Source: Priapulus caudatus (lineage: Eukaryota; Priapulida; Priapulimorpha; Priapulimorphida; Priapulidae). From it: 21,364 bases of DNA. The stretch is from NCBI RefSeq assembly GCF_000485595.1, contig NW_014578335.1, positions 53,133-74,496 of the forward strand. The letters are read 5' to 3'. The stretch's first letter is position 1. Every line of letters begins with the position of its first letter. The notes beneath the pieces are model-generated. The model searched no databases, was not told the DNA's origin, and was given only the letters and a program-made list of their open reading frames with translations. Below, one piece after another: positions 1 through 10,400 of the stretch. Position numbers and translations under genes: made by a program.

Positions 1-193
1 GCAGAAGTGGTGTGCGAGTCGGACGGAAATCCGCGGACGACGATCACGTGGAAGAAAAACCAACAAGTCATCGCGGAGGGCGCGTCATTGACGTTTGATC
101 TCGTCCAATCAAGCGACGCCGGCAATGACTACTCGTGCGTGGCGCAAAACAAATACGGCGTCAAATCACGACAATACCAGATCAACGTCGGTG
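1..193 (+). CDS. Gene 1: membrane-proximal Ig domain exon (partial, gene enters from the left)
   Basis: Open in frame 1 from the first base, so its 5' boundary lies outside the window. The translation is an I-set Ig domain. It has a B-strand cysteine (VVCESDGNP), the core tryptophan (ITWKK), and an F-strand DYSCVAQNKYG with the second cysteine. The exon ends INVG+G before a consensus donor GTAAGA at 194 (phase 1). It is closely similar to the last Ig domain of gene 2 at 14590-14841 (ECASDGHP, ISWMK, TYACSATNDLG) and occupies the same place just before the transmembrane exon. A splice to 1724 restores frame (G+CG = Ala). It forms the extracellular domain next to the membrane of an adhesion-type receptor. 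The family is certain; the specific orthologue is not. Confidence 0.88.
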
Positions 194-1723
194 GTAAGAA
201 AATGTTCTTGCAGCTGCACGAACGCATTCACACCCACACGCGCGCACACGTATGCGGATACATATATGGTTACATAGCGAGGACACGCTTTCATACACAC
301 ACACACTACACAAGTAGATGATCGCTGTTGTTTGTCGTTCTCTGCTGCTTTTCCTGAGGGGAAATGACTTTTAAAATGTTTCTGGCAACACTTCCGTACA
401 TGAGTACATACATGCGTGAGCACCTGTGTGTGTAAGTATATATGAATGTAAATATTTAGGCAGTAGGTGTGGGTGGATGCATGCAAAAATCACCGTTGCC
501 ATCTGATATTTTTGTAAACATAATGTCACGTCATAGAAATGTTTAATACGTATGGTAGTGATTTAGCATGTCAGTGTGAAATTGTTCGCAAGGTTAGAAT
601 TTTTGAATCATCTGAAACTCGATTGCTGATCGTGAAAGCGAGCGCACGCCTGCGGGCGGGCGCTTGCGATTGTCATATATATTTTAGCCAACCGTTTAGC
701 TATATGGACGCGTAATTCGATAACGAATAATTTTGTCTCGACAAGACTTTGTGACAAAGTGACAAGTCATTGTGCCCCGTCTCGCAACACGCACTCACCA
801 GCGGATGCACGCACCTCCTCCTTCACAAACGCGCATGCGCGTACGCACGCAAGCTCAATTAAAAGGACAGTAGCCTCTAGGATTTTACTGCATACAACTG
901 TACTTACTGTATAACAAATCGTCTATACCAACATGTATTTGTCACCAGATACTTAATTAATTATTTACACATCAACGCTACGAAATTTGAACGGCGCCAT
1001 GACACCCGCGACCGTGCTGCCACCCTGAAAAAGTTGCGTATTTGCATTTTTATTTTGCAGGTAAATGACCGAGGGCTAATCACAAAAGTGCAATTATATT
1101 TATACCTAAATGCTATTTAACCGAACGATATTCATTTTAGGGCAAATTTATCCATATTATAACTGAAACTATATGTCGTTTATAAGATATTACAATCCTT
1201 TTGCTTTTAAATGTATAAATAAGAAATACCCTCGGTCTGTAGCCCTTGGCTGGAAAGTGGCTTTGCGCAACTTCTCAGATCGTGCGCTTTGAGTGGCGCC
1301 ACCGTCGTTGTAATCAAACTGTAGTCGTTAGTTTTAAAACATTAAAAAAAAAAATTTCTAATGGTGATTGAACCATGAAACTTTTTATGTAGCGCAATTA
1401 TAACCTAAATTAGCTGAAAATAACCCTAGAACCTAGAGGCTACTGTTCCTTTAAATACATTTACACACTAAGTGAATACGCATAAAGACTCTCTAAAGAA
1501 AAGAAGTCGCAATTGTAAATTCACTTTCTAATTACGAGCGCTACTCTTGGAACAGTTTACGACTGAGCATGATATCTACGTGAATACATTGTAAACCATT
1601 TTAACATTGTCGGTTTATCTCGGCAGCTCTTACTGGTCGAAATACGCAAATACGATATTAAATACTTCAATTCGTGATTACATCAAAATGACGAGGCTAA
1701 TACGCCCGACTGCTTTCTTTCAG
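194..1723 (+). other. Gene 1 intron before the transmembrane exon
   Basis: Donor GTAAGA at 194 and acceptor TTTCTTTCAG ending at 1723, phase 1. It contains a CA-rich stretch around 226-310 and a complete foldback element at 859-1454. I see no exon in it; the short ORFs at 95-486 are CA-repeat readings in other frames. Confidence 0.8.
859..1454. mobile_element. TTAA-flanked foldback MITE, about 0.59 kb
   Basis: Terminal inverted repeats of 19 bp, AAGGACAGTAGCCTCTAGG at 863-881 and its complement at 1432-1450, differ at two positions. Both are bounded by TTAA (859-862 and 1451-1454). Further matching arms lie inside: GGCGCCA near 993 and 1295, AAGTTGCG near 1031 with its complement near 1265, and GACCGAGGG near 1067 with its complement near 1230. 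The whole unit could therefore fold back. No transposase ORF is present. A TTAA target suggests piggyBac-type mobilisation, though the termini lack the usual piggyBac CCY start. Confidence 0.72.
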
Positions 1724-2145
1724 CGACTGTCAGCGGGGCTATGATCGCCGGCATCATCATCGCCATCCTCGCCGTGTTTATGGTAGCAGCCATTGTCGGC
1801 TACATGTACGTGAATAAGATGTCATGCTTTGCGCCGGCCGCCAAGCCGATTCAGCCCACCACCACAGCGCCGGCGTTCGAAACGCAGGCGTCGCACCCCG
1901 TCAAGGACGAGGCGTGGGCGGCCGGCACGGGCCAGGCGTACGAGAACAAGGTGGAGAAGGACGATGAAGGCTTCCACACGATCGATCTTGAAAAAGCCGC
2001 AAGCGAGACAGCGGACCCTAAGGCGCTCGATGATAATACGCCGAGCCGGTCACGGGAGTCGTACGCTGCCGCCATGTCGAAGCCGCAGCCGATGCCAACG
2101 CCATCTGCTACCATAGCGGAAGATGAAATGGGAGAGAGTGTGTGA
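1724..2145 (+). CDS. Gene 1: transmembrane and cytoplasmic-tail exon (last coding exon)
   Basis: The acceptor after TTTCTTTCAG gives phase 1. The exon encodes ATVSGAM and then a single transmembrane helix of about 23 residues (IAGIIIAILAVFMVAAIVGYMYV). Next come a juxtamembrane Lys-Met-Ser-Cys-Phe and a tail of about 100 residues rich in Ala, Glu, Asp and Pro, ending Gly-Glu-Ser-Val and stop TGA. The order Ig, helix, tail makes this a type I membrane protein. The Cys-Phe after the helix, GQAYENK, SRESYAAAMSKP and the terminal Ser-Val all have counterparts in the gene 2 tail (15332-15801), so the two are paralogues. The last residues E-S-V resemble a class III PDZ ligand. The ATG at 1741 is an internal Met, not a start. 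Confidence 0.87.
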
Positions 2146-2196
2146 GTGGCGTGCAAACTGCGAGCGCCATGTTTTAGGAGTTCCTTCGCAAGGAAT

Positions 2197-2544
2197 ATTA
2201 AATTCAAATTGTTTCGCGATGGCACGTAGGTGAATACCGGTTGAAGTTAGTGCAACGTGAAGTATATCATTTACAGATATCTGCGTATCAAATTTTTATC
2301 AAAAAGTTAGACGGGATGACTTTAACAAAATGCATAAAAAATCGTGCATTGGCTCTATTATATACTGCATATTTAGCTACATATATATATATATATATAT
2401 ATACATACTTGTGTGATACAGATCTATAAGCGATTAGTAATAGTATTGAAATTGAATGCCATATTAAGTAAAAGAAGATTCTATACGAAACATAGTTGAC
2501 AATGATTGAACCGTAATTTTGTTATTAACATTAAAAAAAATAAA
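2197..2544 (+). promoter_or_regulatory. Gene 1 3' UTR with candidate poly(A) signals
   Basis: After the stop there is an ATTAAA variant at 2197-2202 and a canonical AATAAA at 2539-2544. An AT dinucleotide run (2381-2402) lies between them. Which site is used cannot be decided from the sequence. Confidence 0.5.
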
Positions 2545-3171
2545 GTTATCAAAATTTTCTATTTTAAAACTAGAATTTTTCTGTTCTCTTATATCTTTAA
2601 ATGGGTTCACTCGGCAGCATTGCATGACTGCGCATATATGAATTAATGCGTCATTGTAACGTTCTCGGTAATCTGGCTGTCTTTTATTCATCAAGGTCTA
2701 AAACTATGTCCGTGTACAAATATTTACTTTAAATGTATACCCAGTATAACTACAGCATACACGTCACATTATCAGTTGTGACTCATCGTTCTTGTTGTTG
2801 ACGACCACCCGTTACCATTTGCATTAGCTACAACGAATCCATCGTTAGAGTATTGACCATACATACAGTAGGTACTATAACACCAATCCTAACACTAACC
2901 CTACACTAAACCTATACTATATACCTATACTTATCTACGGGTTCGACGGTGAAGAATTCACAGAGGTGTGCACGTAAGCGCGTTGAAATTCGTATACTAT
3001 CACGCAAATGTCAGTAGCTACATGCACGAGAGATTCACAATTATTAAAATGAATAAATAATGCAAAATATATTTCTAACAAATATATCCTCATATCGTTA
3101 CTTCCCAGTCGCGTTATTGCCATGCTCGTTCAATCGCTGCATACCTTTCCATATTCACTTCAGGGCCGCCA

Positions 3172-3173
<2 letters not shown>

Positions 3174-3235
<62 letters not shown>

Positions 3236-3238
3236 TAT
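3174..3238. repeat. (TA)n microsatellite
   Basis: About 65 bp of almost pure TA with one CA interruption near 3230. The Tyr-Ile repeat ORFs over it are artefacts of the repeat. Confidence 0.95.
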
Positions 3239-3813
3239 TCCTACAGTCATATGTTCATGGCCTTACTAAATATTGGCTATGGAAATTTTTTCAAGATTTA
3301 TAGAAATAAATCACATGTGCGATAAGATTAAGCTGAATAAATAATCATGTTCTCCTATTTATCACCTGTATTTTATGGCTCGTTATATTTATTTAGCCTA
3401 TTGTCTTGCCAATTTTCATGCATAGCTAAAGGGCCCCTTCTTGCCTACCACTAGTTGTAGTTGTCTTAAAGGCTAATACCTGTGCGCAATTCATCAAAGC
3501 TATTTAAAAATTATGTGAGCGGGAACGATAAATCTTCCAGCCTCCCAATTACTGTCGACGTGCATTATAATTTTAGTACAGATTCTCAAATGGTACCGTT
3601 ATAGTCATAGGTCTAGAGGTAACACAAGTATTGTAGATAACTAAGTATCGTTAATTTGTGTCATTGCCTTGCTTCTATTTTTGTTATTAGTATAGCATCT
3701 AATTATAAACAATAAGCCATTCTGATATCCGAAAATATTGCGATATTTTAGCTCGGAATATGAGCACCTAACTGTCACCTCAAATTAATTGCACAAAACT
3801 GCATGAATTCTAA

Positions 3814-3955
3814 TGCCCAGCGCACACGTGAGTTATTTTACTCAAGTAAAATGACGCATGAGTCATTTTACTCACGTGTGCGGCAGATTTTCGTTGAGTA
3901 ATTTGACTCATGCGTCATTTTATTTGAGTAAAATAACTCACGTGTGCGCCGGGCT
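3814..3955. mobile_element. 142-bp double-hairpin MITE-like element
   Basis: The outer arms begin GCCCAGCGCACACGTGAGT at 3815 and end with the near-complement at 3954. They pair for roughly 60 bp with few mismatches. The left half is itself a hairpin: CGCACACGTGAGT at 3821 pairs with ACTCACGTGTGCG ending near 3882. TAA occurs on both outer sides (3811-3813 and 3956-3958), as in the 3-bp TWA targets of PIF/Harbinger elements. It encodes nothing. Confidence 0.68.
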
Positions 3956-4428
3956 TAAGCGTTTGGATGAGATCGTTTGCAGCATTAAAGTCTAATCTCA
4001 AACAAATAATTACAATATTCCATCCAACGAGAGAAATATCTTTACCGTATACATGCGGCAATATTCCAAAGGAAAAGCTTGCGGAAACGGAGAAGCTAGT
4101 ATGTGTAAAATCGTTAGCATAGTTAGCTTTTCTAATGTGCAATTCTTCTATCAATATACGATTGAATTTAACACGAGATGGCACCACTGGTAAGCAAACA
4201 GCATAGGACAGGCTGCGTTATTATCTATAAGGGGGGCACTCCTGAGTGGATATTTATTTGCTACGACAGATTGCCGGAGCAAAGGTCTATTATGGTACTG
4301 CATACATATGATGCAGACGAAATTTATAGTCACTGCTAGGTTATCATTTTCATGTTGAACTCCCAACGGCTCTGGGACTCACGTGTCATGGTTATTCTCG
4401 TGTTATAGTTTATTCCGTGCCACCTAAT

Positions 4429-4474
4429 ATGCTACAAACAGTATTTTGGGGTGTTCTGGCTATACTAGCTAAAG
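4429..4474 (+). CDS. Gene 2: candidate signal-peptide exon
   Basis: ATG at 4429 opens 15 codons, MLQTVFWGVLAILAK, plus one base G, followed by a consensus donor GTAAGC at 4475. A short hydrophobic leader ending in phase 1 is the usual first coding exon of IgSF genes, and phase 1 matches the domain borders of gene 2. The leader has no basic residue before its hydrophobic core, and the joining exon is not firmly identified. This is therefore a good candidate rather than proof. Confidence 0.48.
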
Positions 4475-7400
4475 GTAAGCGTAAATATAACGTAGGAAAC
4501 GTAGATATTATATACTCAGATTAAACCTTTGGACAATAGGATATTACAGACGAACGTTGTGGGCGGGCATTATGTATCATTGTGTAATCGTAGCTGCGCG
4601 TTAAAACGCGTATATAAACTGTTTTCAAAGCCGGTTTGTAAGACCTGCAACTGTTCGAAGCATCTAGTAACGTAGGTTTAAACACGGATTTTCCATCCAG
4701 TCACTGCAGTATTCTACCGTTATATGACCATCCATAGAAACATGTGTCTGGTTCATTTCTAAGATGCAGTAGAAGCCGTGTCGTTCAAGAGGGAGCCATC
4801 GAATTTGACGTTAAATGTGGGCGATACAGGTGTGCTGGGATGTGCCGTCGACGCGCAGGAGGGTGATGTACGTACATGAGGCTTACTATAGCGTGTATGT
4901 GTCTGTGTGTGTGTGGAGGGGGGCGCACAGGAGGGTGATGTACGTACATGAGGCTTACTATAGCGTGTCTGTGTCTGTGTGTGTGTGGAGGGGGGCGCAC
5001 AGGAGGGTGATGTACGTACATGAGGCTTACTATAGCGTGTCTGTGTCTGTGTGTGTGTGGAGGGGGGGGTGGGATGCAGCATGGAGGGAGTGATGTTACG
5101 TACATGGGAAGGCGTTACTATAGGGCGTGTATGTGTCTGTGCTGTGTTAGTGTGGGGGGGGTGGACGTCACAGAAGGTGATGTACGCACATGAGGCTTAC
5201 TATAGTGGTGTCTGTGTGCTGTGTGGTGGGGGGAGGGACGCAGCAGTGAGGGTGATGTACGTACATGAGCCTTACTATAGCGTGTCTGTGTGTGCGTGTG
5301 TGTGGGGGGGGGGGCGCACGAGGAGGGTGATAACGTACATGAGGCCTTACTATAAGGGCGTGCTCTGGTGTCTGTTGGGTGGGGGGGGGACGGCACACGG
5401 AGGTGATGTACGTACATGAAGGCTCCTAACTACTATCAGGCGTGTCTGTGTGTCTGTGTGTGGGGGGGGGACGCACAGAGGGTGATGTACGTACATGAGC
5501 CTTACCTATCGTCCGCTGTCTGTGTGTCTGTGTGTGTGGGGGGGGGAAGGCAACAGGAGGGTGATGTACGTATGGAGGCTTACTGAAGCGGTTGCTGGGT
5601 GTGTGGGTGGGGGGGGGGGGGGTCCCGCACAGGAAGGGTGATGTGACGTACAATGGAGCTTACTATAGTAGGGCGTGTCTGGTGTGTGTAGTGGGGGGGG
5701 ACAGCAGCAGGAGGGTGATGTACGTACAGGTGAGGCTACTATAGCCGTTCCTGTGTCTGTCGTGGGTGGGGGGGGGGGAGACGCGGACAGGGAGGATGAT
5801 GTTACGTACATGAAGCTGTTAGCTATAGGCGGGGTGTTGTGTGTCTGTGTGCTGTGGCGGGGGGGGAAGGGCAACCAGAGGGTGATGTTTACGTAACATG
5901 GATGGCGAGAGACTAGTAGCGTGTCCTGTGTGTGTCGTGGGGGAACGCAGCATGGCAAGGGAATGTTACATAGCAGTGAGGCTTTACTGGAATAGCGTGA
6001 TGCCTGTGTGTGGTGGGGCGCGCACGAGGGGAGGGGGGATGTACGTACATGGAGGCTTACTATAGGTGTCTGCCTCGCTGGTGGTGTGCGCCGGGAGGGG
6101 GGGAAGCCATGATGGTGATGTACGCTGACACGCGGAGGGCTTACTACTGAAGGCCGTGGCTCTGTGGTGTGGTGTGTGGGGGGGGAAGCACATTGAGGGG
6201 TGGATGTACGTACAGGCGTGGGATGCTTACTATAGCGTGTCTGTGTGTGTGGGGGCGGAGGGGGGACTGCACAGGAGGTGTGATGTACGTACATTCGAGG
6301 GAGGAGGTTGGGGTGTGGGGGGGGCTGATCAGGGGGCACGTTTTATGTAGGACAAGGGAAGTGTTTTTAATTGTACGGGATTCGTGTATGTTCACGTTAA
6401 AACCTGGCCAACAGCTATCAGCGGGGGTGGCTGATATAGGTGAGCTCTCTATTTGAGCTCAGTACTAATAGTATACTAAGTATATCTCTGATAGTGTTAT
6501 ATATCTCCTATATATAATAACTCTCCTGATATAGTATAACGTATATATACAGGGGGCGCCAACGGTTTCAACAAAGTGGGGGCCGCAATTGAGAGAATGA
6601 AGCGACCACGTCCGGGGGCCGCTGAGTTATTCGGGGCGGCGAACGCCCGAGCGAGGGAGCCAGGCGACTGAGCGGGGTGTGGGTGTGGGAGGGGGATCCC
6701 CCTCCCACGGGCTTGGAGCTTGTTTCAATTTTGCAGCTGAAGGATGGGGAGGCGATCTTGGTGTGCACATCGAGAGAGGTGAAAATGTTCAAACTTTTTA
6801 AAGGTGAGAGAAAAACGGAGAATAACCACCTTTTTCAGTACAGTTTCTTGTATCAGGCGATGTCAACTGAGGTACTCGAATAGTAGTATAGGATGTGCAT
6901 CAATACTGGAGAGTGAGCATGTGAATAGGAATAAGGGAATATGAAATAGGTGATCGTTTTCAAGGGCGTACAGGGAAAATTTGCCGCTTTCTTCAACACT
7001 AGTACGCCTAATAGTACAGAGAAAGAGACGTATAGGGGAGAGAGAGACTTGAAACATGGAGAGCTGTGTGAGCAGGTCGTGACAACGGTAAGTTGCCTTG
7101 AGAAGAGGAAGAGCAAGAGAGATGAGGTAAGGAGAGAGACAGCAAGCTAGTTTGTAGAGAGAGAGAGAGGGAGAAGAAAAGAGAACTGAGGAATAAAAAT
7201 AAATACCACCTAAAACGTGAAGAGAACGGGCACTGCATGAGGGGTCGTGTACCCGCGCGAGAAGAATAGTCCCACAGGTTACTGCCGGGACCGTACGCCT
7301 GGGGTACGTCCGGTAGACCGGAGCTCTGACGTTATCAGCGTGCGTTAAGGGCTCTGCTGATGCGTGGCGTCGTACTTAAGCGTGTGCGTACGGTGGCGAG

Positions 7401-10400
7401 GAGCATGAAAATAAGTACAGTGGGAAAATGTGTCATATGCAAGGCGTAATGATTTATATTGGGAGGCAGGAACGGAGAGGTCCGTCTTGAGTATTACACA
7501 ATGTGTGGTGAATGCAATTGCGTCGGCAGGGCCTGTGTACAGGATTTTGTACCTTAGGGGTGGGTCTGAACCGTAACCCGAGACAGTTGGCGAGGGCACG
7601 CGAAGGGGGGCTGGCTGGGGGCCACGCCCTCTGCCGGAAGAGTTTTTTTCAAATAGACCCCTCCAGATAGGCGCTTTGTGTCTGCCGCGAGCAATGGGGG
7701 GGTCCGGAGACCCTAGAAGACGTGAATAGGGAGCCGCGCGGAGACAAACGGGGGAGGAGAAGGGCCAAGTAAAAGGGGAGTGTAGCGCCGGAGGGGGAGC
7801 GCAGAGCGACAGCCGGAGCGAAGGGAGGGAGTGTGGGAGGTTCGGGTGTTCACTGGTTCAACCGTCTGCGCCGCACGATGGAGAGGTTGGCAATTATTGA
7901 CAGCTAAAGAGGAGCGACCGTGCCCAAGTGAAAGTTCTAGGCAAATTGTTCTAGACAAAAGCAAATTTTGTTGGGCTTTGGGGGGACGGGAGGTCGGGAA
8001 GGGGGAGGGGTTCGTTTGTCGAATCCCAGCCGGGGAACCACGCCTGGCTACGGGCCTGCATATGCACAGTACGGCGTACTGGGGAGATTCGAGCCCGGTC
8101 GAGGGATCGAGCCCTTGCCGAAGCCGAGCAGGAATCCGGCCCCGAGTCCGCAACGGTAATATGGGCTAAAATACGGGCGCTGCTGCCATGGTCTGGTGTG
8201 CCTATAGTGGAGACGGAGTAGAGCTGACCAAAGAGAGTGCGTCAAAGCTTTGTGTAATTTCCGAGTAGGCAGCATGAAAATGTGGATAAATATCAGAGGC
8301 TCGTCTTTGCGCGTTCTCTCCCCCTTCTGCTCTCCTCTATTGTCTCCGTGAAGGGGATAAGTAGTATGCATAGCGCGGTTGACCGACAAAGAGAGAGAAG
8401 ATGAACACAAAAAGGATGTTCTGGGGCAAATAAGAGTGGGGGGGGGGGTGGGGAGCAGCGGGGGCCCCCCCCCCCCACGGTAGGCCGCCCCCCGCTGATA
8501 TAGTATAGGTATAGGTGTATAATAGAATAGGATTATGGTGTGTGTGTTGTGGGAGGTGCGTTTGTGGGTGTGTTGCTGGCGCGGGGGGCGCGCGTGTGTA
8601 TGTGTGTGCGCGTGCGTGCGTGCGTGGGCGTGAGCGTATATGTGTGGTCATTTATGTGCTTATCCATCAGTTTTCAGTTTGTCGCAATATGCCGCATAAA
8701 ACACCCATATATTGATACACGCGCGTAATAGTTCTGAAACTATAATTCACTCGCAACGGATCACTGGGCACATTGTAAGAGTACATTTCTCTTCGTGCGA
8801 AAAGTGTCAAACGCAACCCATACGCACACGAGCGCTAACTCCTGTAACTCCAACCACCTGTAATCAATAGATCCACGTCGCACTATCCGCACCACATACG
8901 CTTACGAAACGCGTTCCTTCTAACGCGCGTTCCTTGCATGTTTTCGGAAGATGTGGTCCGTGCAGTGGTACCGCGATGGAAAAGGTCTCGGGAATTTGCA
9001 ATTGTACGGCAGATACGAGTATAAGGACGAGACACATCAGGACAACGATTACGATCTCGTGATCAGCGATGCGATGCTGGTTGAGGACAACGCCGAATTC
9101 GTCTGTCAGATCGATCAGGGCTTCACGTATCACAAAGTTCCCCTCTGCATTAACTCCTGCTAGACCTTGAGAGTAATCATGGAACTCTAGCCCTAACGTA
9201 ATACTAGCACCAATTCAAACAGTGAAAGAGTGGCAACCCAGAGTTAACGTTTTACCTGATGCTTATAAATGCGTTTTTCACGTTGTCTACGCATCGTTTC
9301 GCGATCGAAAAATCTAAAAAGCATTGTGACGATTCAGAAAGTAGCGCGTATATATATATATAAAATTATATCTGAAGTAGATAATAGGGGAAAATTAATT
9401 CCCTATTATCTACTTCTGATATATATGCACCTAGCCAAGCGAGCGTACCCAGTATCGTGACAGCAGCCGTTCTCGAAGCAACTGCATCGTGAATTCAGGG
9501 TAATTCGTGAGATATTCTTCCTGAACAGTGATGCCATCAGACGTATATCTTTGGCGGGATGACAGTCTAGTAGATGGCGCCACAACACTCATCGGTAGCG
9601 AAAATGAAACGATATCGTGTGTCACCAAGAACTGCAATCCTGTACCGAAAGTGACATGGTGGAAACAGCGTAAAGAATCAGTAAGTCGGGGGCCTGGCTA
9701 TAGAATTCCCTGCGTGTACGCATGTCAGGCCTTTCGCTTCCCTGTATGCTGGTCGCTGGTATGGTGGCTGGTATGGGCGCTGGGCTAGCTGGTGGGTGGT
9801 GGTTGCTGGTCGCTGGTATGGTGGGCTGGTCGCCCAAGCATATTCACATCGATGTGTACCCGTGCAATTGAAAATAACCACGTGTAACATAGTACTAGTA
9901 GGTAGTAGTGTGCACAGCTGTATGCACGCATTAATTCTTCCCGGCTAATAGTTGGCTGACTGTCTATACTCGTGCGCTTACTTAGTTGCCTGGTTCTAAT
10001 CTTTATGTGATCCTGTTTATCGTCATATCATTCTGTTTAGTCGCTCGTTTATACGGGTACAGTACATTTTAATGTTTGTTCTCGGGCTTGACATATCTGT
10101 TTACTTCCTCACCTTCCCGAATAATAACGGTTGCTTGGGCGGAGGACGCCATATATATTTTTACTTGCTTTTTCACAAAAGACGTGTAGTGGTAGTGCTC
10201 ACATCACTGCCAAAGCTTGTCGTATGCATGCTGCCTATCATGATCTACCCCAAATGTCAGGGTATACCTTCCTGAATCCAACGTATTTTACATTCCAATC
10301 ATTCGTTGTTATATGAGTATCGTTACATTTTTTTGGTGATATACTACTTAGCGATTAAAAATATTTTATCTCCCGCTTCACGTTGTTGCGACAAACGCAG

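Larger units (their letters stand above)
2545..4428. other. Intergenic region between gene 1 and gene 2
   Basis: AT-rich, with no coding exon seen. It contains a (TA)n run at 3174-3238 and a double-hairpin element at 3814-3955. If 4429 is the start of gene 2, its promoter should lie in the last part of this region, but I see no convincing TATA box there. Confidence 0.5.
4475..8950 (+). other. Gene 2 long 5' intron region: satellite and G-rich low-complexity DNA
   Basis: It holds the 72-bp satellite (4859-6310), a 24-bp palindrome (6685-6708) and a possible Ig1 exon (6737-6778). A GA-rich stretch lies at about 7100-7190 and a GC-rich stretch at about 7600-8160. Long G and C homopolymers lie at 8438-8476, and a GT/GC alternating tract at 8538-8645. 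The plus strand is markedly G-rich from 4860 to 8500. No convincing long coding region or transposase was found. Confidence 0.55.

Noticed and set aside
2464-2694. 76-residue minus-strand ORF downstream of gene 1
   Set aside because: AT-rich, overlaps the gene 1 poly(A) region, no motif or splice context.
2881-2935. Telomere-like CTAACCCTA words
   Set aside because: Only a few imperfect copies, no regular TTAGGG period.
4611-4620. TATATAAA as a TATA box for gene 2
   Set aside because: It lies after the candidate signal-peptide exon and no coding exon with a start follows it; the word is common in this AT-rich DNA.
4859-6310. CRISPR-like array
   Set aside because: Units are adjacent with no unique spacers, in a eukaryotic intron; this is a satellite.
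5506-6339. 277-residue minus-strand ORF
   Set aside because: It is a Pro/His/Thr-rich reading of the 72-bp satellite with no domain; the open frame results from repeat composition and indels.
8005-8110. tRNA-like T-arm words (GTCGAATCCC, TTCGAGCCCG)
   Set aside because: No acceptor stem, D-arm or anticodon arm could be built around them.
7713-8153. 146-residue minus-strand ORF in GC-rich DNA, and the overlapping plus-strand ORF at 7831-8169
   Set aside because: GC-rich, Arg/Pro/Ser-rich, no recognisable motif, open on both strands; most likely chance in low-stop-codon sequence.
6550-8497. Possible hAT-like transposon (CAGGGGGCGCC at 6550, GGCCGCCCCCCGCTG ending at 8497, TATA-like flanks)
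   Set aside because: The ends match only loosely through G runs, the flanking 8-mers (TATATATA and ATATAGTA) differ, and no transposase is visible.
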